A stretch of DNA of 64,000 nucleotides from assembly GCA_036925085.1 (NCBI GenBank), contig JAUPFP010000004.1:3362001-3426000 (forward strand). Direction: 5' to 3'. The notes beneath the pieces were generated by a model. The model made no database searches, was not told the DNA's origin, and saw only the letters and a program-made list of their open reading frames with translations. The position numbers and the translations under genes are program-made. Of the stretch, positions 12,701-24,905 are shown piece by piece. Source of the stretch: Brachycybe producta. Its lineage: Eukaryota > Arthropoda > Diplopoda > Playtdesmida > Andrognathidae. The first letter of the stretch is position 1, and every line of letters begins with the position of its first letter.

Positions 12701-15220
12701 AGCCTGTCAGTCTTGTCAGAACATTGTCTTGTAGTGAGACGACACCTAATTCACACGTTCAGCATGCATCAAATTCTATACGTCTAGTCAATGGCATCAA
12801 TCTACCAGTGTCAACCACAGCATCTTCACATCCACCGCCACCGTTGCCACCACAGCAAGATGTGGCGGCAGTAATTCATGAGAGACAACAACGACTCAAT
12901 GAAAACGATTCTACTCCTAACAACGGATTAGTAGTAGCAGGAGGATGTGGACTGCTAGAACAACTATTATCTAAGCGACAACAAATGATGGACAATCCAT
13001 CATCGAAAACATCAACTGAAGTACCTGATGCAAAATTGCAACTTCCAAAGAGTGACAACTGGTTACAAGAACTTCAAGCTAAACAACAACAAATGTTAAA
13101 AAAGAAACAAAGCTGTATGCCTAAAATGCCTTCAATAAGCACTGCAAATACAGTAGAAGGTATATATTTTATTTTTTTAAATGTGATAGGAGCAATATAA
13201 ACAATGTTCTTTTTTATATTTTTATTTAAATAGAAGCTGCCACGAATAAAGAACCGGTTCATGTAGCTTACGACACCAAAGCACGAGCACAGCAAGTGAC
13301 TCAGGTTAGTTAGAATTCTATAAACTTCAATTATTAATTATTATGATTAATGTGTAAACGCCCCTCGAACTCTGATTATTCTGCTTTTCACGTACACGAT
13401 AAAGAGAAACTAGAACGTGTTTTAGAAACTAGAAAGGTAGCTGAACCACTTAAGGGTATTTTTATGTTGATATTTTTCAAAATAAGCTTTATATGCCTGT
13501 TTGAAAGTTTGAAAGAATAATCACAATTCGGAAATCAGCTGTTCGTAAACCATCTTAACAAGTCAACATTTTTATTAATTAGGTTCATGTAGATAGAACG
13601 TCGCCATCTCCAATGAACATTGAAGCAAAATCGAACGCAAGTTATAAACCAAAGTCGGTGCGAGACCTAGCAAGTAAATTCGAGCAGATAACTGTGAACC
13701 CTCCGGTGGCATCTCAAGCGACTCCAGTTTTATCATTGAGTCAACAGGTTATTGGAAACGGTTCAAGAGGTGAGTTGCCATCAGAGGATGTTACCGGCAG
13801 TGCTTTGAGGCCTACTCCCAAACTGCAACACAACCAAATTACTCCTCCAGTCAGAACACTTGACTTGAAAAGCAATGGAACAAGTTTTAGTTCACAGCAA
13901 AACACTGTAGATGAGTTAATTTGTGATGCTGCAGGTACAAAGTTGACAGTACCATCTTCAGTACAAAGTCAATATCAGAATTACCATTCAAATGCAGTCA
14001 ATGGAAACATGTATCAGAAATCGCATTCATATTATAACGTAACATCAGCTGTAAATATGCAAAACGGATATGGACAATCGCACCATCACCACTATCAACA
14101 GCAGCAGCAGCAACAACAACCGCAACAACAGCTGCAGCAACACTTGCAACAACACTCACAAAAGCAACAGCAACACTTTACACAGCATCACCCAAACTTG
14201 CAGCAACAACACTTGCAACAGCAGCAACTCTTACAACAACAACAGCTCTTGCAACAACAGCAAAACCTGCAACAACAAGAGGAGCTACGCTCACAACAAC
14301 AACAAAAGCAGCAAAATTTGCAACAGCAGCTACAATACCAAGCACAGTACCAACATTATCAGCAGCAGCATTCACAACAACAGCATCTGCAACAGCACCA
14401 ACAACACTACCAAAAACAACAATACCAACAGCAACAACACGTTTTGAACAATGATTTGCTTTCCACACAACCAATACTTACTGCACAGACTTGGTCCAAG
14501 AATCCCTGCACGACACCAAACCTTGGTTACCGAGATTTGGGACTACCTCCACCACCATATCCTGGGCCATATCAACAGGCACCAACATTCGGAATGGTTA
14601 AATCTGTCAGTAGAAGCGGGCCCATAAGTGAAACGTGTTTGACAAAGGATGCCGTCAGTTTACAAAAAACAGTTTCTGAAACTGTGGATCCCAGTGGTTC
14701 CAATGAAGTAGATGGTCATGGGCCAACACCAGCTCTATCCGGTGGTGAAAAGACATTTCAGAAGAAAAAAGGCAAGAAAAGTGTAACTTTCTCTGATCAG
14801 GTTGCTTTGGTGGCATGTGCTGAAGACCATGAAAGTTTTTCTCTGCTCAGTCCTTTGCTTGAAAAAGTACTGCAGAAATCGGTTCCAAACAGCGGTGGCA
14901 GTAACAATAATGTTGCTTTTGCACAACAAACAGTTAATTATCAAAAAACTAATGGACAACAAGTGGGACTTCCAGTAAGTTCTGAGATTGACAGTGGCCT
15001 ACCAGTGCCATCTGTAAGTCCTCCAAGGTCGGCCATTCCAACTTACGTGCACACTGGTGACAAACTGAATCGGACATCCGTTAGCCCATCATGGTCGTCA
15101 AGTAATGGTGTGCCATCTGAAGCCCCTTGCAACTTGTGCCACAAAAAAACAGTCGTGCCTCCTGTAGTTTATTGTCGTGACTGTGATTTTTATATGTCCC
15201 GGTTTAAGCCAAAGAACTAA
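3746..15220 (+). CDS. USP54: USP53/USP54-family ubiquitin hydrolase-like protein, 5'-truncated by the window edge
   Basis: Thirteen phase-consistent exons: 3746-3838, 7368-7502, 8378-8574, 8670-8778, 8851-9003, 9082-9234, 9409-9559, 9646-10621, 10824-11038, 11115-11237, 11309-13159, 13234-13304 and 13583-15220. They give 1,954 residues to the TAA. Residues 1-320 are the USP fold after the missing Cys box. They start with [12 protein letters not shown] and carry zinc-binding CHAC and CPSAC pairs, the His box GKHYST (His about 257) and FDDA. Residues about 728-800 ([30 protein letters not shown]) match the helical segment conserved in USP53/54. A long low-complexity region follows, with Arg/Ser/His-rich and PPPPP motifs and a Gln-rich tract. 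The C-terminus has CNLC and CRDC pairs (1925-1943) and ends [10 protein letters not shown], a USP54-like zinc knuckle. USP53/54 were long called inactive; linkage-specific K63 deubiquitinase activity has been reported more recently. Activity cannot be judged here because the Cys exon is outside. Whether to name it USP53 or USP54 is arbitrary for a single invertebrate copy. Confidence 0.93.
13352..13580 (+). repeat. FB1 foldback repeat, left-arm copy in USP53/54 intron
   Basis: It begins with the family tip GTGTAAACGCCCCTCGAA, followed by the conserved core (AGAAACTAGAAAGGTAGCTG, then CACTTAAGGGTATTTTTATG, then CAAAATAAGCTTT). The inverted right arm is mostly missing. It fills nearly the whole 278-bp intron between the exons ending at 13304 and starting at 13583. 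Confidence 0.75.
14080..14447 (+). repeat. Glutamine-rich CAA/CAG tract inside the USP53/54 last exon
   Basis: About 120 codons made mostly of CAA and CAG, with interspersed His and Leu codons, encode a Gln-rich segment (residues about 1575-1696) that starts after a His cluster. CAA and CAG are mixed, so the tract is not a pure trinucleotide run. Long open frames in the two shifted or antisense readings (Asn/Ser-rich on +, Val/Ala-rich on -) are by-products of the repeat. Confidence 0.9.
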
Positions 15221-18200
15221 GATTATTATCATCAGAAATGCAATTCGTGTTTCTAAGGCACTTTGAAAACTTTGTATATAATACAAATGAATACATTGTA
15301 TATTAAAGCATTTACAGGATTTCTGGAAGTTCAGGCTTCACCTTATGACCTGCCTCAAGGGCCAGAATTGACTGAAGAAGCATAATGGGAGTGAAGTGCC
15401 TATGTCTGCCGACGATTTTTTTTTTTTGAAATTTGGCAGAAAACGCATGCAACTTTTACTATATTTGTAAAGATTTCATTATGTTTGTGTAAGTGTTCGT
15501 ATGTGTGTGTGTGTGTTTTTGGTGTGTATGTTTTTGTATGCATGTTTGTGTGTCGCATTGTAATAACTTAATAATACATTGCACATCATACTTCTGAAGT
15601 ATTATGTACAAAATAAAATTCTTGAAAACTATAAATTGATTTTTAAAAAATATCTACTATAGTATTACATTGCGCTAACAAATTCCTAATAGGCTGAAAT
15701 GGGGATCTCATCTTTTTTTTTTTTAAGAAAAATAATATTTTTTAATAATAAAATATGTAATTAGTAGGCCTTGTTCTTTTTTCACTCACAAGAAGTCTCA
15801 ATTTCAAAAGTGCAATTTGTTTCCTTTGTTCTACTTTTTTAATGTGTGCCAATAAAAATGTTTTAATCGTTTTTTTTTTAAATATATATTTCATTTTTAT
15901 CATTAAAAAATTGTAATATTTTTCATTTTACCATGAATTTTGTCAATACCATGTTTTTGTATCATTTTTGTAACATTGTGTATAATGTGTAATTAATTGG
16001 GTTTTTCATTGTGTTAAATATTATGGTTGATGAAAATGATGAATAAAATTATTTTTTTAAAATAATAGAATACTATTTTTTAACAATAATTGTTATCTTT
16101 TCAGAAGAAGTTGTTTAAAAACCGGTTAAAATATGAATTTTTATGATGAACTCGGATATGGTCATATGGAGCTGAAGAAATTATTTCTACAAATTTGCAT
16201 GTTTTTTTTTTTTTACTTAAGACTGAAATCAGTCACTAGATTGATATGTGCCAATTAAAATATTTTTGTGAAAGAAGGAAACTAGTTTTATCTAGTTAGG
16301 CTTTGTTTCATGGCATACTTCAAATTTTCATTAGTATTATTGGTTGGTAACTTGGTATATCAATCAACAACAGGATACAAAATAAAGAAAAGATATGGTG
16401 TATTGTGACGTGATCATGTAATTTTAATTATGACAATTATATTTTACTGTGAAAATAACGGCTATCTGGTTGGTGTTAAATGTTTATGGCTACAAACAAC
16501 CCAAATTTAAATAGTCAATTTTATATTTAATTTATCTTGTGACTGTAAGCAATAATGCCACATCAATTTTGTTTATATTTTATGCTGTTTATACGTGTAC
16601 TTTGATTTGTATTTACACTTTTAAGAAAATCTTTCAGAGAATCACAATTATCTTCTGTATAATTATATCTACATACAATGCCGGGTATTTATTATCTATA
16701 TTATATAAATCTTGATTATTTATTAAAAAAAACAATTCTATTATTTTGTTTTGATTTTTATATCTGTTGCTCAAATAATATAATAACGTCAAGTAATTTA
16801 ACGTTTTTTTTTTTTTTAAAAGAAACAATATCTACAAACACCGGAATATTCAAAAATAAAAAAAAGATACGTTCATAATACGTGATTAATTGTAGTTTGG
16901 CTTATTTTATAAACGTGACATTTTCTGATCATCTGTTTCATCTTTGCGTCCCTATATCTAGCATTGTTTTTCTTTAAGTTTTATTTCGTAAAAATTGAAA
17001 TAATTCAATATTAGGTTAAAATACAACAAAATGTCAATCAGACTGAAAGTAATCTATACATTCTAGTGATGAACGTGATGTAGTTTTCATGTTTCTGAGT
17101 CAAAGTATGTGTTGGTTATCTATTTTTAAGTTTTGCAAAAATCCCAATTTTTTGGTATCATCCTCGTTCTATTTACGATTGCGCTTGCGCCATTCTCATA
17201 ATTGCCAGTTGAGATTCTACGAGGTTTTAGTGAATTCAAACGATCATAAAAAAATTATTTTTCACGCTATTGTCATGAAACCTTTTTTTTTTTAAAAATG
17301 ACCACCTACTATTCTACTGTAGTTTCCAAAACACTCTGATTTTTTTCTTTATGTTGTCTCTGAAAAAAAGTTAACGTGAAAAGTGTAAATTTTCTCAGAG
17401 CTGTCAATAAATGTGGGCTCCATAGGCCGCTTACGTATGCCAGCCTGTCTAGATATAGAAGCTCTTAAGTACTGTATGAGGATGACGTACTTGTATAATA
17501 AATTTCTTCATAAAATTATTAAATTGTTACATAAATTTTAAGGAAGCAATATACTTACAAATATGTCTATGTACTGTGTAATTGCAATGGGGTATAAGTT
17601 TTTTTATTTGATTTTTTCAAAATAAAACAACATTAAAAATTGTTTTAAGATTGTCAAATTATTAACAAAATTAAGATTGACCAGTTAAGTTAACCAAAAA
17701 ATATTTTTCAACTAACTTAAGATAAAGGTGTAAAACCACATGTTTTTGAATCATTGGGTGTGTTGTGCTAATTATTATCAAACACATGACAATGCAATCA
17801 TCCAATTCACCCAATAATTGTACTTTGAATCAAACAAATATTTTTGAAATATTATTTCAACCTTTAGGCTAGATTGTGAAATATTTTTGTTTAAACAGTA
17901 GGCTTTATATATAATCTTATTTTAAAAAAAAACAATTAAAAGCATTTAGAACAAAAAACAGCCAAATATTTATAAAAAAAATTTCAACCAATTATATTAG
18001 CCGCTATTTCCAAAAAAAAAAAGTTCAACTTTTCAGAAGGCTGATGTCCTACAATTGATTTTTTTTTAAATTATAACTTATTTGATCTATTATTATTCCA
18101 GAAATGTAAAATTAATTAATATGTAAATACGGTAGGCAAACACAATTTTAAATTTTTATTTTGTATGAACGTTTATTTAGAAAGAACAAAAAAAATCCTA

Positions 18201-18560
18201 AAACAAATAATAATGTGCGACAATGAAAAAACGACCCCCCCCCCCTCTTTTTGCTAACTCAAGCGTCAAGGTTATTTTTAATTATTAGTTTTTTAAAACA
18301 TCTTCTGTTTATTTATTTTTTCTTCTCAAAATACTTCCTTTTCTTATATAAATTAAAATTAATAGCTTAATTTTGAATGAGGTCAAATTTAGATGTCATT
18401 TGCAACAGTCAATGCAGACTCAGAAATCATAATACACAATATTTGTTCAAATTAACAATTTAATTCATTCATTTATTCATATGTTTGCTCACTACACACA
18501 CATTAATATTATGTGGTGTTCATTTATTTTGAGCATGTTTCTCAAATTACATTACTAATT
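15221..18560. other. 3' UTR and intergenic AT-rich DNA after USP53/54
   Basis: AATAAA occurs at 15612-15617 and again at 16042-16047, plausible alternative poly(A) signals for the USP53/54 mRNA. A short (GT)n tract lies near 15503. Beyond about 16.1 kb I see no exon, RNA gene or clear transposon, only poly(A)/poly(T) runs and a C-run near 18235. Confidence 0.5.
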
Positions 18561-18597
18561 ACTAAATATTAAGCTTGCGGTATGATTATACTCATAC

Positions 18598-18737
18598 GAA
18601 GTGCAGCGCAAACGGAATAGTGACGTCAAAATGACGTCACAGAAAGCAATGCATTGCAGCATTGAGATACACCACATTTGTCTGTGAAGCCATTTTGACG
18701 TTACTATTCCATATTGCCGTTTGTGCCGCGTTTAATC
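18598..18737. repeat. Imperfect palindrome carrying two CRE octamers
   Basis: The left arm (about 18600-18645) and right arm (about 18682-18735) are imperfect inverted copies sharing CAAACGG, GGAATAGT, ACGTCAAAATG and TCACAGA. The left arm holds two perfect TGACGTCA octamers at 18621-18628 and 18632-18639, 11 bp apart. It may be a MITE remnant, or a regulatory region about 1.1 kb upstream of the elongase ATG. The octamers are certain; a function is not. Confidence 0.55.
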
Positions 18738-19239
18738 GTATATTATTAACCAGGCCCTTATACTGGAATTGTATTTTGACGCAATTTTATGTTGGTTGTA
18801 TTTCTTTTTTAATCACCCTGTACTCTACATTCGCTCCTATAGCAACCTACAGGATAAAATATATCATTGAACAATTGCTTTGATTGTATTTTTTTACAAA
18901 TAATATGTTAATAACAAAAAAAACACGACGAAAGAAGTATTTTTTTATTCAACAATAGTTTATTGAATAATTATTAAATTATTATGTCAATAATATTATT
19001 ATATATTACCCATACCCATTGTACGTGAACATGCAATGCATCCACATTACTTCATATTATTGAAGCCAATTTTTTTGTTTTTATAATTAGGGCGAACTAA
19101 CATGGCTTTATTTTTTATTGTTGTTTTGAATGAATACAAACATGTGGCCATATTTGTTCACCATTTCTATCTTAACATTACAAGTCACGCCTTTACTTCA
19201 AAATATACAAGACAGAAGGATGACTCATGACGCCTCCCT

Positions 19240-19737
19240 TTTCCTTTTTTTCTCTCTATTCATATAGGCGTTAAGTATGCAACGATGGTGCTACCACCGT
19301 CGGCGATTACTGTTATTACTGTAACTTCCCCTTTTCTCTTCTTCATAAAGCGGACCGCTCCCTTTCTTGCATTGAACAGTGTTGCCGGTTGCGGGCTTGT
19401 TACGGACTAATCAAGGTAGCGGTTATATCTGAACTAGAAATCAGAAAAAACGGGCATTTTGTTAAAAATATCGCATTACCTAAGATCACCGACCAATTCC
19501 GTTCAAGACTCGAAGTGTTTTTATCAGTTATCGGTAAAGAAGACTCTGTGGTATTAACTGGACTCGCGTTCTTTACCGCTTCCTACTCAGTCGCCGCTTG
19601 TTTACCGGGCGTGCTCTCTTATTTATCGCGTGTTTTCCCCCCCTCCCAGTCCAGCGACTCTTTGGCAACCGTGAAGCCGGTTTCGTCTTCTTTTTTTTTT
19701 CATCGTTTCTTCTTTTTTGCAAGGCAAGTAATCGAAA
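19240..19737 (+). promoter_or_regulatory. Probable promoter and 5' UTR of the ELOVL6-like gene
   Basis: This stretch is visibly richer in GC and CpG than its surroundings and directly precedes the elongase ATG. A polypyrimidine tract ending TTTTTTGCAAG at about 19710-19722, just before the start codon, looks like a 3' splice site, so a 5' UTR intron is plausible. I see no clear TATA box. A long open frame starting at 19389 has only a TTG start and no family resemblance. Confidence 0.4.
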
Positions 19738-20562
19738 ATGAATACGGTCGATGAAATACCGATGGTGAACTATACTTACGTGTTTGATTTCGAACAAGAA
19801 TTTAATTATTTGGACAAACGTGAATGGATGGTAAAGAACTGGAAACAATGTTTCTATTATGTTGGTATTTACATGGTACTTATATTTGGTGGTCGTCATT
19901 ACATGCAAACGCGATCACGCTTTGATTTGCGCGGAATTCTCTTCGTTTGGAATCTATTTTTGGCGCTTTTTAGTATAATTGGTACTTTGCGTACCGTTCC
20001 CGAACTAACTTATGTCTTGCGGGAATTTGGTTTTCATCATTCCGTATGTAATCCTAGTTTTGTGGAACATACCAAAGTGAGCGGTTTCTGGACCTGGATG
20101 TTCACGCTTTCTAAAGTACCAGAATTGGGCGATACCGTTTTCATCGTTCTCAGAAAACAACCTCTTATCTTTCTACATTGGTACCACCACGTGACCGTTC
20201 TGTTGTACGCTTGGTATAGCTACGCCGGTCACGCGGCGCCCGGTCGTTGGTTCATGGTTATGAATTATTCGGTACATTCGATGATGTATTCGTATTATGC
20301 GCTCAAAGCGCTCAAATTTCGCATTCCGCGTCCGATTAGTATCTTTATTACGTCGGCGCAATTGATGCAGATGGTTGTCGGATGTTATATCAATGTATGG
20401 GGATATCAAACGAAAGCTAGCGGCGATTATTGTTGCGTTTCTGATGAAAATATTAAGATTTCGCTTTTGATGTACTTCTCTTATTTTGTACTTTTTGCTC
20501 ATTTCTTTTATAATGCTTATGTTAGCAGTAAAAGGGTATCAACAGTCAAAAAGATCGAATAA
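19738..20562 (+). CDS. ELOVL6: ELOVL6-like very-long-chain fatty acid elongase
   Basis: A single uninterrupted ORF of 274 residues, the usual family length. It carries all ELO hallmarks in order: KVPELGDT (126-133), the histidine box HWYHH (147-151), HSMMYSYY (180-187) and TSAQLMQ (205-211). The NYSVHSMMYSYYALKA form is typical of the ELOVL3/ELOVL6 branch, which condenses malonyl-CoA with C12-C16 saturated and monounsaturated acyl-CoA in the ER membrane. Several hydrophobic spans fit the 6-7 TM fold. The protein ends KKIE, a KKXX dilysine ER-retrieval signal. The ATG has A at -3 and is preceded by a likely 5' UTR 3' splice site. The coding region has no intron, unlike vertebrate ELOVL6. Intact motifs argue against a dead retrocopy. 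Confidence 0.95.
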   Translation: MNTVDEIPMVNYTYVFDFEQEFNYLDKREWMVKNWKQCFYYVGIYMVLIFGGRHYMQTRSRFDLRGILFVWNLFLALFSIIGTLRTVPELTYVLREFGFHHSVCNPSFVEHTKVSGFWTWMFTLSKVPELGDTVFIVLRKQPLIFLHWYHHVTVLLYAWYSYAGHAAPGRWFMVMNYSVHSMMYSYYALKALKFRIPRPISIFITSAQLMQMVVGCYINVWGYQTKASGDYCCVSDENIKISLLMYFSYFVLFAHFFYNAYVSSKRVSTVKKIE

Positions 20563-20998
20563 ATTGACATTAAATGGGAGAACTGTAACAAAATGGCGAT
20601 TTTTCAACTCTGGTAATTGGCAACACTGGGTTTTTCTTTCCTTTTCACGGTTCTATCGTTTAAGGTGCATTCATACACACTTCTCGGATGCATTATTTAC
20701 GGAAATTGAAGAAAAAGAAAACTGCAAAAAGAATTCATTGTTATTATTGTTAAAAAAAATTTTTTTCGAAATTAATATTTTTGTGTGAAAATAATTTAAA
20801 AACTATAATATTAATTATGATTAATTAATTGTATAAATTTATATAAAAAAAAAGGTATTCATAAAAAAAATCTGCTTATTATGAACAAATATTTACTGTG
20901 AGCGTTTTTTTTAATTGCAACAAAAAAACATTTATTTCAGCCTAAAATTCGGGTTATATTCTATTTTTAACTTTTTAAAAGTGAATAATTAGAAGCAA
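20563..20998. other. 3' flank of the elongase gene
   Basis: AT-rich sequence with long A and T runs and no recognisable feature. No well-placed canonical poly(A) signal stands out right after the stop codon. Confidence 0.35.
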
Positions 20999-21415
20999 CA
21001 GTGAGGGATATTCAATTTGTGGCCCGCGAGCCACAATTTAGAGCTTTAAAAATGATTCTTAATTATTTTTTTGGTGCGTGGGCCACATTTTTAAAGTTCG
21101 AAAAGTGAAAAGAGGCATACTGGGCCACATTTGGGCTTGTTTTGTTGAGGTTAGGGCCAACAAAGGTTAAAAAAATGGATATAATATTCCATAAAAAAAC
21201 TGGTTCCTCCTCTTCTTGTAGATAAAACTGGGCCTTGTGTTTTTTTCTTAAATTGATTCCTCCGTCCTTTTAATCCAAAAAAAAAAAAAAAAAAAAAAAG
21301 AAATCAATAGCCCCTTCTCCCACTGTCCTGGGACCAAAAGCACCTGTATGCGAGGATAACGTTTAATCACTCCTTTGTATGTGTCTCGTGGGCCAATACT
21401 ACTGGCCCTCAGTTG
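20999..21415. mobile_element. Degenerate hAT-like element with GGCCC-rich inverted ends
   Basis: The left end CAGTGAGGGATATTCAATTT is followed by GTGGCCCGCGAGCC. The right end, read in reverse complement, is CAACTGAGGGCCAGTAG then TATTGGCCCACGAG. This resembles hAT/Charlie-type TIRs containing GGCCCGCGGGCC. No clean 8-bp duplication is visible and the copy is decayed. A similar left end (GAGGGTATCTCCAACC, then TTGTGGGCCAAC) occurs near 21800. An A-run lies at about 21276-21299. Confidence 0.45.
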
Positions 21416-24400
21416 TTTTTTAGGCCAAATTATTATTATAAAGTGAACAAAACTGGTTTTTCTGATATATGTATGTATGTATATTTGCAGACCAAATTAA
21501 TATAGCTTTATATATTTCTTTTTCTGGGTTTATTATTTTTTGATGTTAAAATGTTAAACTGCCAAATTTGCTTTAAACTTTTTTTTATTGAAGCAGAAAT
21601 AAAATTAACATTTCTAAATATAAAACCAAAACAGATATAAAATGCTGCTTAAAATAATAATAATGTAAAATGCACACGTTTTGGCTGGACGTTCTTATGA
21701 AGCTGCTTTTATGAGATGCACAAATTGGAGGAGGAAGGAAGAGAGGCTAACAAGAAAATCTTCAATGAACTCTGAAGACATTTGTGGACGACATTGAAGA
21801 GAGGGTATCTCCAACCTTATGAGTCATGACAATTGTGGGCCAACTTTTAAATTGAAAAATAAAAATTTGTTTCCAGTTTGTTTTATAAAATTTTTTTTAA
21901 ATGATTGATTTTCATTTTATATATTGATTGATTATACTAACAGATTTTTTTTTTTATTCTGTTAAAAAGAAAACCGGTTATTTTATTTTAATTTAAAAAA
22001 AAAAATGTTTTAAATAAAATTGCACATTTTGAAATGATTTTAATTGTTTCTTCCTATTTTTTTATGTAAAATAAATAAAAAATATTGATTTACATAAATG
22101 TTTTGTTTCAATAATTTTATTGGATATAAATGCTGGATTTGTTGGAATGGTTTTTTTGGGGGTTTTATATAGGGCTTATTGGATTTTTTTTATTATAATT
22201 TGTCCAACATTGCTTTTTTTTTTGTATTTATGATAATGAAAACCGATATGATAGAAAAAAAATGAGAAAAAAAAAATATGTTTTAAGGATGATGAAAATG
22301 ATGCCCACATTTGTGCGTGTCAATTCCGTCCTCGTTTTTTTCTCTCTTCTTGTTCCCCCTTTACAAGAAAATCAATTTCAGAATGGTTTATTTTTGCTGA
22401 AATCTAGGGAGAGATGGGAGAAAAAAAAGACAAGAGCTCTAAAATTCCAACTTAAATTTTCAAGGGTGGCAACCAGCAACAATTTCTGTAAATATAACCT
22501 CTTCTGTCCTATACACCCAAATTCTATATTATTCTATAATTAACAGTGCAGACAGATTCACCAATTTCACATGAAACAAGTTCTTTAAATAGAACATCAT
22601 ACTGAATTAACGCTAAAATACTGCATTTAATATTTTTTTTTTATCAGTAAATGACTTGAAAAAAAAAATCCGAAAAATAATTTCTAGATTAACAGTTTCA
22701 AAACGTTTTTTTTTGTGGAATCAATAATGCAAAACAACCATTTATTTAAACAGTCAGTTCTAGAGAATTGATACGAAGAACAATGTTCCAAATACTATAA
22801 GGGCCAAAGGTTAATTTTGGTATTTCAGAAACATCTTTTCAAGTTTCCACACGTGTAGATGTATGTCATGACAAGACACACTTCACGGTTTTCTTCCTTT
22901 AAAGATTGTATTATTTAGTCCACTGGGACATTTGATGCTATTAATATGTATTTTAGCTTTTAATACAAAGGGCATTTAATAGCACTTTTAAAAAAATGCG
23001 ATGCAAGTGTGTGTTTCCTATTTTTGTGCAAAAAATGCATGACACAAATGAGTTACTAATTACTTCGTGGTATTGCAGTGCCAGTTTAGAGTGTTGTAGA
23101 ACTTTGAAATAAAAATTAGATATATCAATATATTAATGATTTTAAAAGTAATATTGCTTTAAATTTAGTTTATTTGCTTCATTTATTTCATGAAATAATA
23201 GCCACTTTTTGGTTATGCAACTTCTGTGTTAATCTTCCAATGAACATAAGTTAAACTAGTTTTAATTTTACGAAAAGGATAATCCAAAGTTGCAAAGTCC
23301 AATGACTTTGTCTTTGTATGTTACAGGGTGTCTTCATTAAAAAATATCAAGGATACACATAATTCTACCAATGAAACCAGAAACTGGACCTGGCATGATT
23401 TTAAGTTTTAAAAAAATGGTGAAATGAGTCAAATGACATTGAATGTTCAATTGGGTTCCAGACTTTTGAAATATCTCAAAGTGTCATCAGCCCATAAGAC
23501 AAAGTTTACAAAGATCAGTTGTTGTTTTATTAAAAAAAATGGTATGATATTAGTCTTGTCATTTATCTTTTCAATTATTTTTGGTAAACTCTGGTAACTT
23601 GTTGATAAGATTCTTGAATTAATTTTCAATCTTTTGATGTCTGGAGGACACAATCAATCAATGATGTTTTGATCCCAGGATTGGGAAAAATCATGAGTTT
23701 TTGGAAAATACCAAAATATTATATTTTTTTTTGTATATCATGATGATATTTTAATATACAGTAATATAATCAATGTTATATCCTGAATTTTATCGTATAT
23801 TAAATTATAGATTGATTTAGACCCTACTTACATGTATGTTTGATAACATAAGTTCTACAAAAGAACAAAGTATGGGAATTATTAAATTTGCCCACTTCTA
23901 TTTATTTATACTTTAATTTTAGAAAACGACAAGATGGAGGCGCCATATTCACTTTTTTTTGGGAAATTTTATGAATATGTCTGTTAAATTTTTAGTTTTT
24001 CCATTGCTTGAACGTTTTGCGGATATAGAGGATCTTAATCAAAGTAATAAAAATACAATTATTGTGTGAAAATACAATAATTGTTAAAAATCTGATATAT
24101 ATCATGATATCAGTGATATAATTCACTTGAAATATATCTAACAACCCTGTTTGATCATGAAGTATACACTTACAGTAGGCCTATGTTAATCAAGTTGAGA
24201 TTGTTGTTGGCTAACATAAAATGGACACTGATGAATCAGGAACATCAGGCGATTAATTAAGTATTTGATCGTCTTTTGTTTCAGCGTAATTGTAGATTAT
24301 TTTACCAGTGTCACCTTTCGAGTGTTGCTTCTTTTATTGCCGGGTATTTTTAGAAAATGGAAAAATATCTTATTTTTTTAATAAAATATGTGAGGCTATC

Positions 24401-24860
24401 ATCTTCAAGGCAAATATTGTTTATTTTAATAAGCGCTAGCATGGTGAAATACACGTGATTGTGAAATGTATCTATGCAGTAGGCCTCCTGATAATGATGA
24501 TAACCTAAAAAAAACTTAGAAGTGGGAAGGGCAATCAACTTAAAACATTATTAGAAAATGATATCATCAGATATTTGTCTCAATTTTTCATTAAAAAGAA
24601 TTTCATTTATTGTGATTTATATTTGATTTGGGCTTTCTACAGAAAAATCAATGATTAAAATAGATTATGGGTATACGTTTTATTTTAAAAGAATGAAATC
24701 TCAAATTATGAGATTAGATTAAATTTAAATAGGGATTTCATTTAGCAGTGGCGATGTAGTGTCGTCAATACTTGCATATTGTTTATTATGGTTTTTATTT
24801 CTTGGTTATCTCTAGATAGTAAAATACCAACTATAAACATGGCATTAGTTGATTTTTAAT

Positions 24861-24905
24861 AATACTGTTTGAACTGGTTATATTATAACCAGTGCAAACA
24901 GTATT
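24861..24905. repeat. Near-perfect 22-bp-arm palindrome
   Basis: AATACTGTTTG-ACTGGTTATA on the left pairs with TATAACCAGT-CAAACAGTATT on the right, with almost no loop and one mismatch. The loop is too short for a typical pre-miRNA. It may be a foldback remnant. Confidence 0.6.

Noticed and set aside
14178..14474. 98-residue antisense open frame rich in Val/Ala over the Gln tract
   Set aside because: It is the reverse reading of CAA/CAG repeats; composition follows from the repeat and no splice or start context supports it.
13613..15220. Treating the last USP53/54 exon as a separate gene starting at its ATG
   Set aside because: The frame is open back to a good acceptor at 13582, and phase matches the exon ending at 13304; its zinc-knuckle end is USP54-like.
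19389..19754. 121-codon open frame overlapping the elongase start
   Set aside because: It begins at TTG, not ATG, has no recognisable domain and overlaps the well-supported elongase frame; likely 5' UTR.
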